Positions 24,117 through 31,733 of a stretch of 34,537 bases of DNA are shown one piece after another. The first letter of the stretch is position 1, and each line of letters begins with the position of its first letter. Source of the stretch: Nonomuraea sp. SBT364 (lineage in GTDB: Bacteria > Actinomycetota > Actinomycetes > Streptosporangiales > Streptosporangiaceae); NCBI RefSeq assembly GCF_001083785.1, contig NZ_LAVL01000088.1, positions 1 to 34,537 of the forward strand. The letters run 5' to 3'. The position numbers were made by a program, and so were the translations under genes. Below the pieces are notes generated by a model. It made no database searches. It had not been told where the DNA came from and saw nothing but the letters and a program-made list of their open reading frames with translations.

Positions 24117-26360
24117 ATGAGCAGACCGCACGACGAGCCGTCCGGCAGCGATATCGCCGGCCGCTTTCGCCGGCAGGCGCTCGCCCAGCGCGGAGGGGCA
24201 CGCGAATTCGGATCCGTGCTCGACCGCGTGCTGGCGCTGCCGATTCTCCGCGGCGGGTTCGGGCGCTCCCGGGTTCCGGTCCGCTATCAGGCGCAACGCA
24301 GTGACTGCGGGCCCGCCGCCCTGTCGATGACCTTGGCCTCCCACGGCATCGACGTCGAGGTGGCCGAGCTGCGGCGCGCGACGAACGCGGGACGCGACGG
24401 CGTATCGGCCCGCTCCCTGCTTGAGGCGGGCCGGCGGTACGGCCTCCAGGGGCGCGGCATCCGGGCATCCCTGGAGGCGCTCCAGCACCTCCCGCCGGGC
24501 ACGATCCTCTTCTGGCGGTTCCAGCATTTCGTCGTGCTGGAGAAGGCCGGCATGGGGTACGTCGACATCGTCGACCCCGCGCTGGGCCGCAGGCGGCTCA
24601 GCACACAGGCGGCCGGGGAGGCCTTCACGGGGGTCGCCCTCGAGTTCCAGCCACCGCTCGACCCGGGCGGCCGGCGCATGAGCTCGCAGTCGAGAAGCCC
24701 CTGGCGCTACCTGTCGTTCTTCCTGCCCCGGCACCGGGCCTGGGGGCCACTGATCGCCGCCTCCACGCTTCTGCTGGCCTTCAACCTCGTCATCCCGGTG
24801 TCCACCGCGCTGTTCGTGGAGCACGTACGGCCGGGCGCCGACGCCGTGCATCCCTGGACGGTCGCGGGCATGGCGCTGGCCGTGCTCGCGGTGTTCGCCG
24901 CCCTGCAATTCGTCAGGTCGATGTCGGTGCTGACCCTCCAGGTGGTCGCCGACAAGTCAGTGACGATCGGGACGCTGTGGCACCTGCTCTCGCTCCCCTT
25001 CGACTACCACACCAGCCGCAGCCCGGGGGATCTGGCGCTTCGGGTACGGACCAGCGCGAGCGTGCAGCGGGTGCTGACGGACTCCACGCTGGCGGCCGTC
25101 TTCGACGGCGTGCTGATCCTGGTCTACATGGCGCTGCTCCTGGTCTCCGATCTGATCCTGGCCTCGTTGGTGATCGTCCTCGCGCTCCTTCAGGTAGGCA
25201 TCCTGCTGATCGGATGGCGCAGGCAGGAGCACCTCATGGCCGACATGCTGGAGATGCATTCGCAGTCGCAGAGCGAACTGGTGGAGATCCTCGACGGTGT
25301 GCCGACGCTGAAGGCGGCAGGCGCGGAGACCGTGGCGGGCGAGCGGTGGACGCATTCGCTCACCCAGGAGATCAACGCCCAGATCCGCAGCAGGCGCCAT
25401 CTTCAGCTCTGGGGTACGGCAAGCAGGGCCCTGCAGTTCGCCGCCCCTGTCGTGGTGCTGATCTGCGGGGCCTTCCTCGTCATGCGCGGCGATCTGACCG
25501 TGGGAAAGGCGCTCGGCTTCGCCGCGCTGGCGATGGGGCTGTTCGTCCCGGTCGCCAACCTGGTCGCGGCGGGCCTGCAGGTGTCAGGCCTGGGGCCCAC
25601 GCTCGCCAGGCTCCGGGATGTCCTGGAGAGCGAGCCCGAAGGCGGCGGGCGGCGGCTGCAGCCCGTCGAGCGGGTGCGTGGCGGCGTGGAAGCCCGTGAC
25701 GTGTCGTTCTCCTACCCGGGAGGGCATGCCGTGCTCGACGGGGTGAGCTTCTCGGTCAGTCCCGGAGCCTTCGTGGCGCTGCTCGGACCGTCAGGGAGCG
25801 GCAAGTCCACGCTGGCGCTGCTCCTCGCGGGGCTGCACCTGCCGGCGCGGGGTCAGGTGCTGATCGATGGCACGGACACCACCCGCGTCGACCGGGCTTC
25901 GCTCCGCCGCCGGATCAGCTTCGTCAACCAGGACGCCAAACTCTTCGCCGGTACGATCCGGGAGAACATCACCTGGAGCCTGCCGGAAGCAGAGGAAGCC
26001 GACATCAGGGCCGCCGCCGAACTGGCGGGCATCGCCGAGGAGATCGAGGCGATGCCCATGGGATACCAGACGCTTCTCGGACCCGGCGGATCCGGCATCT
26101 CCGGCGGTCAGCGCCAGCGGATCTCGCTGGCGCGTGCGGTACTGCGCAAACCCGGACTGCTGATTCTGGACGAGGCGACGAGCGGGCTGGACCCGGAACT
26201 GGAGATGAAGATCTTCAGGAAGCTCCTGAGACTGGACATGACGCTCATCGTCATCGCCCACCGGCTGACCGTGGCGGAAGAGGCGGACGAAGTCCTGCGC
26301 TTCAGCGAAGGAAAGGTCATCAGAAGAGGCGACCCGTCCCTGACCTACTCGTCGAGCTGA
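24117..26360 (+). CDS. Peptidase C39-containing ABC exporter (PCAT type)
   Basis: A 747-residue protein with three parts. Residues 55-170 form a C39 cysteine protease (Cys64 in QRSDCGPAAL, His137 in RFQHFVVLE, Asp153 in IVDPALG) that cuts after double glycine. Residues about 200-470 are the six-helix membrane domain. Residues 490-747 are the ATPase (Walker A GPSGSGKST at 557-565, signature SGGQRQR near 662, LILDEATSGLD). The N-terminus has about 50 extra residues before the protease. The ATG is set by AGGGGG (24104-24109). It lies directly after the double-glycine peptide gene, so it most likely cleaves and exports that peptide. The last 16 bp overlap the convergent regulator gene. Confidence 0.95.
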   Translation: MSRPHDEPSGSDIAGRFRRQALAQRGGAREFGSVLDRVLALPILRGGFGRSRVPVRYQAQRSDCGPAALSMTLASHGIDVEVAELRRATNAGRDGVSARSLLEAGRRYGLQGRGIRASLEALQHLPPGTILFWRFQHFVVLEKAGMGYVDIVDPALGRRRLSTQAAGEAFTGVALEFQPPLDPGGRRMSSQSRSPWRYLSFFLPRHRAWGPLIAASTLLLAFNLVIPVSTALFVEHVRPGADAVHPWTVAGMALAVLAVFAALQFVRSMSVLTLQVVADKSVTIGTLWHLLSLPFDYHTSRSPGDLALRVRTSASVQRVLTDSTLAAVFDGVLILVYMALLLVSDLILASLVIVLALLQVGILLIGWRRQEHLMADMLEMHSQSQSELVEILDGVPTLKAAGAETVAGERWTHSLTQEINAQIRSRRHLQLWGTASRALQFAAPVVVLICGAFLVMRGDLTVGKALGFAALAMGLFVPVANLVAAGLQVSGLGPTLARLRDVLESEPEGGGRRLQPVERVRGGVEARDVSFSYPGGHAVLDGVSFSVSPGAFVALLGPSGSGKSTLALLLAGLHLPARGQVLIDGTDTTRVDRASLRRRISFVNQDAKLFAGTIRENITWSLPEAEEADIRAAAELAGIAEEIEAMPMGYQTLLGPGGSGISGGQRQRISLARAVLRKPGLLILDEATSGLDPELEMKIFRKLLRLDMTLIVIAHRLTVAEEADEVLRFSEGKVIRRGDPSLTYSSS

Positions 26361-27001
26361 TGGACCGAGAGCGCGGCGACGGAGTCGAGCGCCATGGTGA
26401 TCCACTCATCGATCGGCTGGTTGGCCGACACGGCGGCGGTCTTCCACAGCCGCTCCTTCTCCGGCGGCACCTTGAGGACGATCGACGCTGTCGCCAGCGA
26501 CTGCTTCGCCTCCCCGGCGCGGGCGCTGCGCAACTCGCTGCGCAGCCGGTTGCGCGGCCAATTGTTCTGCTCCGCCCGGTCCAGCCACAGGTCCTGCTCG
26601 TGCGGCGGGAGCGAGGCGACCTCCGCGTGATGCTGGAAACTCAGTTTGTCCCTGCGCCGGCTAATCGGAATTCTCCGGGCCACCCAGGCGTAGTTGCGCA
26701 ACGTCTGATATTCGAGCGAAGTCTGTTCGATCGCCTTCTTGTAGCGCCCCGGAAAGGACTCCTCGCCGAACACCAGCCAATCGCCGAGCCACCACACGGA
26801 AGAATCGGCGATGAGGTTGATCTGCCTGCCCAGCTGCCGCCAGGCGTCGAACGGGTATTTCTCCGGCAGGGCCAGCCCGAGCCGTCGCGGTTTCGCCCGG
26901 GAGTCCAGCCCCAGCCCTGTCTGCATGGCGTTCGGCCTGATGCGCGTGTGCGAGCCTTCCGTAGTGATCGCGGGTGCCGGACGGAGTCGCTCCATGGACA
27001 T
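26345..27001 (-). CDS. LmbU/NovE-family cluster regulator
   Basis: A 218-residue protein with the LmbU-type central block (WRQLGRQINLIADSSVWWLGDW, then YKKAIEQTSLEYQTLRNYAWVARRI and LSFQHHAEVASLPPHEQ), which includes a helix-turn-helix-like region. LmbU, NovE/CloE and HrmB act as activators in lincomycin, aminocoumarin and hormaomycin clusters. LmbU is recalled to bind CGCCGGCG palindromes, and three extended copies of such a palindrome lie in this cluster. The ATG is set by AAGGAAGG about 8 bases upstream. It diverges from the proline-module genes across 160 bp that hold palindrome copy 3. It is probably the cluster-situated activator. Confidence 0.8.
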   Translation of the reverse strand: MSMERLRPAPAITTEGSHTRIRPNAMQTGLGLDSRAKPRRLGLALPEKYPFDAWRQLGRQINLIADSSVWWLGDWLVFGEESFPGRYKKAIEQTSLEYQTLRNYAWVARRIPISRRRDKLSFQHHAEVASLPPHEQDLWLDRAEQNNWPRNRLRSELRSARAGEAKQSLATASIVLKVPPEKERLWKTAAVSANQPIDEWITMALDSVAALSVHQLDE

Positions 27002-27109
27002 ATCGACCGCCTTCCTTCGCTTGCATTTTCCGGCTGATACCCCTGGACCGGTGAGCCGTGCAGCGGACAGTACGATGCTTTACTTTCGACTCGCTTTAGT
27101 CTCTCTTTG

Positions 27110-27125
27110 GTCCCGCCGGCGGGAC
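27110..27125. promoter_or_regulatory. 16-bp perfect palindrome, copy 3, in the divergent control region
   Basis: GTCCCGCCGGCGGGAC lies in the 160-bp gap between the regulator (start 27001, minus) and the flavoprotein gene (start 27162, plus), 36 bp before the latter. It is preceded by a T-rich stretch (27077-27109) that may hold promoters. Of the three copies this one is best placed as an operator. Confidence 0.6.
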
Positions 27126-27161
27126 GGCCCCAGCACCGGTCCATCATGGGAAAGGAATGGC

Positions 27162-28289
27162 GTGGAATTCACCTGGCCCACCGAGGCGGCGGACGCATTC
27201 GCGCGCGTTGTGGCGTCCACCGAGAACTGGCCCGTGGCCGACGAGAATCTTTCCGGCCGCGAGCTGTGGGACGCGTGCGCGGAACTCGGCCTGCTCGGTC
27301 TGTCCGTCCCGCAGGAATACGGTGGCCAGGGTCACGGCTTCGTGACCACGGCACGCGCGGCCGAAGGATTCGGCCTGGGGTGCCGTGATTTCGGGCTGGT
27401 GTTCTCCGTCCTGGCCCACCTGTTCGCCTGTGCGATGCCCATAGCCGAGTTCGCCGGGCCCGCCGTACGCCGGCGCGTGCTGCCCGAGCTCTGCTCGGGA
27501 CGGTGGCGGGGAGCCAACGCGATCACGGAGGATTCCGCGGGCTCCGACGCGACAGCCGTACGCGCCTCCGCCGTGCGCGAGGGTGACGCCTACCTGCTCA
27601 ACGGCGCCAAGACGTTCGTGAGCAACGGGCCCGGCGCCGACGTGTTCGTGATCTACGCCCGCACCGACGACACAGCTGGACACCTGGGGCTGAGCGCTTT
27701 CGTCGTGGAACGCGGCACCCCCGGCTTGCAGGTGGGCGAGGCGTTCGAGAAGACCGGGCTGCGAAGCTGCCCGGCCAGCGGCCTGACCCTGCGGGACTGC
27801 CGGGTTCCCGCCGGAGCGCGGCTCGGCCGCGAAGGCCAGGGGGCGGCGATCTTCCAGGCGGCCATGCGCTGGGAGCGCACGTGCCTGTTCGCCGCGTATC
27901 TGGGCCAGATGACCAGAGTCGTGGACCGGTGCGTCCAGCAGGCGCGCTCACGCAGGCAGTTCGGCCGGCGCATCGGGGCGAACCAGGCCGTGTCGCACCG
28001 CCTGGCGAGGCTGCAACTCGGCGTGGAAGCCGCCAGGCTCCTGCTGTATCGCGCGTGCTGGCTCCTCGACAGGGGAGAGCCGGCCACCTCGGAGATCGCC
28101 ATGGCCAAACTGGCGGTCAGCGAGAGTGCGGTGGAGACGTCGCTGGCCGCCGTGCACCTGTTCGGCGGCGCGGGAGTCCGCGTCGACGACGGCATCGAGC
28201 TGGAGCTGAGGAACGCGCTGCCCAGCACGATCTTCTCCGGGACCTCGGAGATGCAACTGGAGCAGATCGCGGCGGGGATGCGGCTATGA
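27162..28289 (+). CDS. Acyl-CoA-dehydrogenase-type flavoprotein, likely prolyl-S-carrier-protein dehydrogenase
   Basis: A 375-residue protein of the acyl-CoA dehydrogenase family (flavin segment ITEDSAGSDA, C-terminal FSGTSEMQLEQIA). The glutamate base of short/medium-chain enzymes, normally just before GTS, is Ser359, while Glu238 in MRWERTCLFAA occupies the isovaleryl-CoA-dehydrogenase position. That second placement is what I recall for prolyl-carrier dehydrogenases such as CloN3, RedW and PltE. It would oxidise prolyl-S-carrier protein to pyrrolyl-2-carboxyl-S-carrier protein. The start is GTG with AAAGGA 5 bases upstream; nearby ATGs at 27146 and 27157 are out of frame. It is coupled to the adenylation gene (ATGA, 28286-28289). 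Confidence 0.85.
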   Translation: MEFTWPTEAADAFARVVASTENWPVADENLSGRELWDACAELGLLGLSVPQEYGGQGHGFVTTARAAEGFGLGCRDFGLVFSVLAHLFACAMPIAEFAGPAVRRRVLPELCSGRWRGANAITEDSAGSDATAVRASAVREGDAYLLNGAKTFVSNGPGADVFVIYARTDDTAGHLGLSAFVVERGTPGLQVGEAFEKTGLRSCPASGLTLRDCRVPAGARLGREGQGAAIFQAAMRWERTCLFAAYLGQMTRVVDRCVQQARSRRQFGRRIGANQAVSHRLARLQLGVEAARLLLYRACWLLDRGEPATSEIAMAKLAVSESAVETSLAAVHLFGGAGVRVDDGIELELRNALPSTIFSGTSEMQLEQIAAGMRL

Positions 28290-29749
28290 CGACGCTCTGC
28301 GACCTCGTGCGCGCTGGTGCGGAAAGGACACCGGAGGCGCTCGCCGTGTCCGCGCCGGACGGAGACGTCGGCTACGGCCGCCTGGACGCCATGTCCAACC
28401 AGCTCGCGCACGTGCTGGCGGCACGCGGCGTGCGCCGTGGCGACCGCGTGGCGATCTGGCTGGACAAGTCGGTGTGGATGGTGGCCGCGATGCAGGCGGT
28501 GTTGCGGCTGGGGGCGGCTTACGTGCCCGTCGATCCGCTCGGCCCGGCCGGTCGCGCCGCCGCCGTGATCGCCGACTGCCGGCCCCGTGTGCTGGTCACG
28601 ACGCCGGTCCGGGCGCGGTCCCTGCCGGCGACGCCGGGCGTGGCGCTGCTGACCGGCTGGGAGGAGGTGGCCGGCTGCCCGGCCGGACGACCGGACGTCC
28701 CGCCTCCCCGGCCGGGCGACCTGGCGTACATCCTGTACACCTCCGGCTCGACCGGCCTGCCCAAGGGCGTTTGCCAGTCACACGCCGGTGCACTCGCCTT
28801 CGTCGAATGGGCGGCGGGGGAGCTCGGGGCCCGGCCCGCCGACAGGTTCGCCAACCAGGCCCCGCCCCAGTTCGATCTGTCAGTCCTCGATCTGTACGTG
28901 GCGTTCATGGCCGGGGCCTCCGTCCATCTGGTGTCACACGAGCACGCCTACGCGCCGGAACGCCTGGTGGCGTTCGTGCGGGAGCACGCGATCACGGTCT
29001 GGTACTCGGTGCCGTCGGCGCTGATGATGATGGAACGCGACGGAGAATTGCTGCAGGCCGGGCCGCTGGGCCTGCGGGCCGTGCTGTTCGCCGGAGAGCC
29101 CTACCCGGTCGCGCACCTGCGTCGCCTCCGCGACGCGTGGCCGCAGGTGCGCTTCCTCAACCTGTACGGGCCGACGGAGACCAACGTCTGCACCTTCTAC
29201 GAGGTGCCCGTGCCGGGGCGGGAGGTGCCGATCGGGCGCGCCTGCTCCGGCGCCGAGGTGTGGGTGGAACGTGACGACGGCAGCCGTGCGGACGTGGGCG
29301 AGGAAGGCGAGCTCGTGGTGCGGGGCCCGACGGTGATGCTCGGGTACTGGGGCCGGCCTCCGCAGGACGGCGCGCCGTACAGGACGGGGGACCGCGTCGT
29401 GCTCGGTGCCGATGGGAACCTGAGATATCGCGGGCGCAGGGACGGCATGGTGAAGGTGCGCGGCCACAGGATCGAGCTGGCGGAGGTCGAGGAGGTTCTG
29501 AACGCCCACCCCGCGGTGGCCGAGGCCGCCGCGACCGTCGAGGGTGAAGGCTTGGCCGCCCGCCTGGTCGCCTGGCTCGTCCCGCGGGGCACGCGGGCCC
29601 CCGGCCTGCTTGAGATCAAGCGGCACTGCGCGGCCTCGCTGCCGCGCTACATGATCATCGACGTGGTCCGTGAGCTGGACCGGCTGCCCAGAACGGCGAC
29701 CGGCAAGATGGACAGGCTACGGCTGGCCGGGCGGACGCGACAGGCGTGA
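28286..29749 (+). CDS. L-proline-specific adenylation protein (PltF/RedM/CloN4-like)
   Basis: A 487-residue free-standing adenylation domain with the P-loop YTSGSTGLPK, NLYGPTETNVCTFYEV, YRTGDR and the catalytic Lys in RTATGKMDR. Reading the substrate pocket by motif alignment gives Asp197, Leu198, Leu201, Tyr240, Leu267, Ala269, Leu293, Val301, Cys302 and the terminal Lys. This is DLLYLALVCK, the code I recall for free-standing prolyl ligases of pyoluteorin and prodigiosin biosynthesis. It should make prolyl-AMP and load a carrier protein for the preceding dehydrogenase. The ATG overlaps that gene's stop. The last 33 bp overlap the convergent ligase gene. Confidence 0.88.
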   Translation: MTTLCDLVRAGAERTPEALAVSAPDGDVGYGRLDAMSNQLAHVLAARGVRRGDRVAIWLDKSVWMVAAMQAVLRLGAAYVPVDPLGPAGRAAAVIADCRPRVLVTTPVRARSLPATPGVALLTGWEEVAGCPAGRPDVPPPRPGDLAYILYTSGSTGLPKGVCQSHAGALAFVEWAAGELGARPADRFANQAPPQFDLSVLDLYVAFMAGASVHLVSHEHAYAPERLVAFVREHAITVWYSVPSALMMMERDGELLQAGPLGLRAVLFAGEPYPVAHLRRLRDAWPQVRFLNLYGPTETNVCTFYEVPVPGREVPIGRACSGAEVWVERDDGSRADVGEEGELVVRGPTVMLGYWGRPPQDGAPYRTGDRVVLGADGNLRYRGRRDGMVKVRGHRIELAEVEEVLNAHPAVAEAAATVEGEGLAARLVAWLVPRGTRAPGLLEIKRHCAASLPRYMIIDVVRELDRLPRTATGKMDRLRLAGRTRQA

Positions 29750-31144
29750 AAGCGCTGACCTGTCGACCTTGCCGGTGGAGCCGCGCGGCATGTCGTCGAG
29801 CACATGGCACAGGTCGGGGAGCTTCTGCGGCCCGAGCCTGATCTCCAGCTCGCGCAGGATATCGGTGCCGGGGAGCGAACCGACCGCGTACAGGACCGTC
29901 TTCCCTCCCTCGGCAGGAGGCACCAGCGCCGCCTCGTGCACGCCGGGGATGGAGAACGCGGCGGCCTCGATCTCCGCGACGCTGGCGCGGACGCCTTTGA
30001 GCTTGAAGATGTGGTCCCGGCGTCCGTGGAAGTAGAGATGCCCGGCTTCGTCGAGGCTACCGATGTCGCCGGTTCGCAGGAACGGTACGCCGGTCACGGC
30101 GTCCACGCCGAAGGTGCGGGAGGTGAGCTCGGGGGCTCGCCAGTATCCGGCCATCACGTGCGGGCCGTGCACCACGATCTGCCCGCTCTCCCCCGCGGGC
30201 AGGGGCCGGTCGTGCCGGTCGAGGATGGAGACCGACGTGCTGTCGAGGGGGGTGCCGACCGAGCGCGGCCTGGCGAGATAGCCGTCGGGCTCCAGGATCG
30301 ACACGCGTTTGCACTCCGTGAGCCCGAACATGAGCTGGACGGCCGCGCGGGGGAAGGATCCCTTCAAAGCGTTGATCGTGGCCGGCGGCAGCTGGTCACC
30401 GGTGTTGGTGAACAGGCGCACCCGCTGAAGCGGGGAGCCACGCCCCGCGAGCCGGGCGAGCATGACGGCCAGGCCGGGGACCACGGGCACGACGGTCGCC
30501 TCCTGCTGTCGCAGCGCCACCGCGAGCCGCGCGTCGTCCTGTGGATCGGCCAGCACCAGCGTGGCTCCCGAAAGCGCCGCCAGGAAAATCTGGTAAAGGC
30601 CGTAGTCGAAATTGAGCGGCAATCTACAGAAAATCGTGTCTTCCGCCCTGTAGCGCAAACGCTGCTGAACGGCACGCGCCGCGAAAAGTATCTGGGCGTG
30701 CGGCGCGACGACGGCCTTCGGTTCCGCGGTGCTCCCGGACGTATAGAACAGAATCAGCGGATCAGCCGGGGTGTTCGCCGGGTGCGCCGGGGCGTCGGCG
30801 ATCTGCGGTCCGGACATCTCCCGCCACGCGCCGGCCAGGTCCACGGTCAGCGCCGGTTCCGCGTCCCGCACGATCTGGGCGCGCTGGTAAGGCCTGAGCG
30901 TGTCGCTCACGGGGACGAAAATCACGCCGGCGCGGGAGCATCCGAAAAGCGCGGCGAGGAAGCGCCGGTCAGGAAGGGCGGGCACGAGGACGCGGTCGCC
31001 GCGCTGGACGCCCCGCCGGCGCAGCCAGCCGGAAAAGGCCATGCTGTTGCGCCGGAGTTCGTCATAGGACCACGAGGCCATTCGATCGCGAACTGCCGGG
31101 CGGCCGGGATCGGAGATGGAATCGATTATGTCATGCACCAGCAT
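29717..31144 (-). CDS. AMP-forming acyl/amino-acid ligase (ANL superfamily) 2
   Basis: A 475-residue adenylating enzyme with the P-loop FYTSGSTAEPKAV, MFGLTECKRV, TGDIG, GRRDHIFKLKGVRAS and the catalytic Lys in RGSTGKVDRSAL. The pocket region LPLNFDYGLYQIF keeps an Asp where amino-acid ligases bind the amino group, so an amino acid is possible. The wording also resembles exosortase-associated and other acyl ligases. The ATG at 31144 is preferred (AAAGGCGG about 8 bases upstream) over one at 31198, since it leaves 82 bp of divergent control region. It is a single-gene unit convergent with the proline ligase. Confidence 0.82.
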   Translation of the reverse strand: MLVHDIIDSISDPGRPAVRDRMASWSYDELRRNSMAFSGWLRRRGVQRGDRVLVPALPDRRFLAALFGCSRAGVIFVPVSDTLRPYQRAQIVRDAEPALTVDLAGAWREMSGPQIADAPAHPANTPADPLILFYTSGSTAEPKAVVAPHAQILFAARAVQQRLRYRAEDTIFCRLPLNFDYGLYQIFLAALSGATLVLADPQDDARLAVALRQQEATVVPVVPGLAVMLARLAGRGSPLQRVRLFTNTGDQLPPATINALKGSFPRAAVQLMFGLTECKRVSILEPDGYLARPRSVGTPLDSTSVSILDRHDRPLPAGESGQIVVHGPHVMAGYWRAPELTSRTFGVDAVTGVPFLRTGDIGSLDEAGHLYFHGRRDHIFKLKGVRASVAEIEAAAFSIPGVHEAALVPPAEGGKTVLYAVGSLPGTDILRELEIRLGPQKLPDLCHVLDDMPRGSTGKVDRSALSRLSRPPGQP

Positions 31145-31159
31145 GCTGCAGAACCGCCT

Positions 31160-31188
31160 TTGCTGATCGAGTCGCGCCGGGCTAGCAT
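31160..31188 (+). promoter_or_regulatory. Candidate promoter for the lid-carrier fusion and ligase genes
   Basis: TTGCTG (31160-31165), a 17-base spacer and TAGCAT (31183-31188) lie 38 bases before the ATG at 31227. Geometry and leader length match the promoter of the precursor peptide gene. Confidence 0.45.
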
Positions 31189-31226
31189 CCCAGGACACGA
31201 TATCCGGCGGAATTTAAGGTGCTGAC

Positions 31227-31733
31227 ATGACGGCGGAGAAAGTGGCGCTGGCCCACCCGTACGTTAAATCGGCGGCGTTGTTCACGCACGCGGGTGAATT
31301 GGCGATCGCCGTGGTTCCCGAGCTTTATTCGAGTGCCGTGGAAATACGCGACCATCTGTGGCGGGAAATGGCCGGCGACGCCCCCACGCTGGTCATCCTG
31401 GTGGCGGAGTTGCCCGTCGGCGATGACGGCGCCGTACGTCACGACCTGCTGAGCCGGCGTGTGGGCACACTCGAACCCGGCGAGCTGTCACGCTACGCCG
31501 AGCCGGCGGGGGACGTGGAACGGACTCTCCAGCGGATCTTCGCCGAGGCCGTCGGGGTGGAGCGCGTGGGCGTGCTCGACGACCTCATCGACCTGGGCGG
31601 CGACTCGCTCGCGGTGGTGCGGGTGAGCGCGCTGATCTCGGAACGACTCGGGGCGGAGATCCCGCTGGAAGCGGTCTTCGAAGCCTCCACCGTCCGGGGG
31701 ATCGCCCGGCTGGTCGAACGTGAACAGCCGTGA
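31227..31733 (+). CDS. ANL-lid-like domain fused to a peptidyl carrier protein
   Basis: A 168-residue two-domain protein. Residues 1-85 resemble the C-terminal lid of an AMP-forming ligase (VALAHPYVKSAALF, LAIAVVPELY, VILVAELPVGDDGAVRHDLL). The large ligase core is absent and the catalytic Lys position reads GAVR. Residues 93-166 are a complete carrier protein with Ser127 in IDLGGDSLAVV. The ATG has AAGGTG 5 bases upstream. It overlaps the following ligase gene (GTGA, 31730-31733). The degenerate lid may serve as a docking domain or an interaction partner for the ligase. It may be the carrier for the next ligase or for the proline module. Confidence 0.85.
   Translation: MTAEKVALAHPYVKSAALFTHAGELAIAVVPELYSSAVEIRDHLWREMAGDAPTLVILVAELPVGDDGAVRHDLLSRRVGTLEPGELSRYAEPAGDVERTLQRIFAEAVGVERVGVLDDLIDLGGDSLAVVRVSALISERLGAEIPLEAVFEASTVRGIARLVEREQP

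Noticed and set aside
27075..27161. Upstream ATG start at 27075 for the flavoprotein
   Set aside because: The frame is open, but it would place the palindrome inside the coding region and has no ribosome binding site. The GTG at 27162 has AAAGGA and matches family length.
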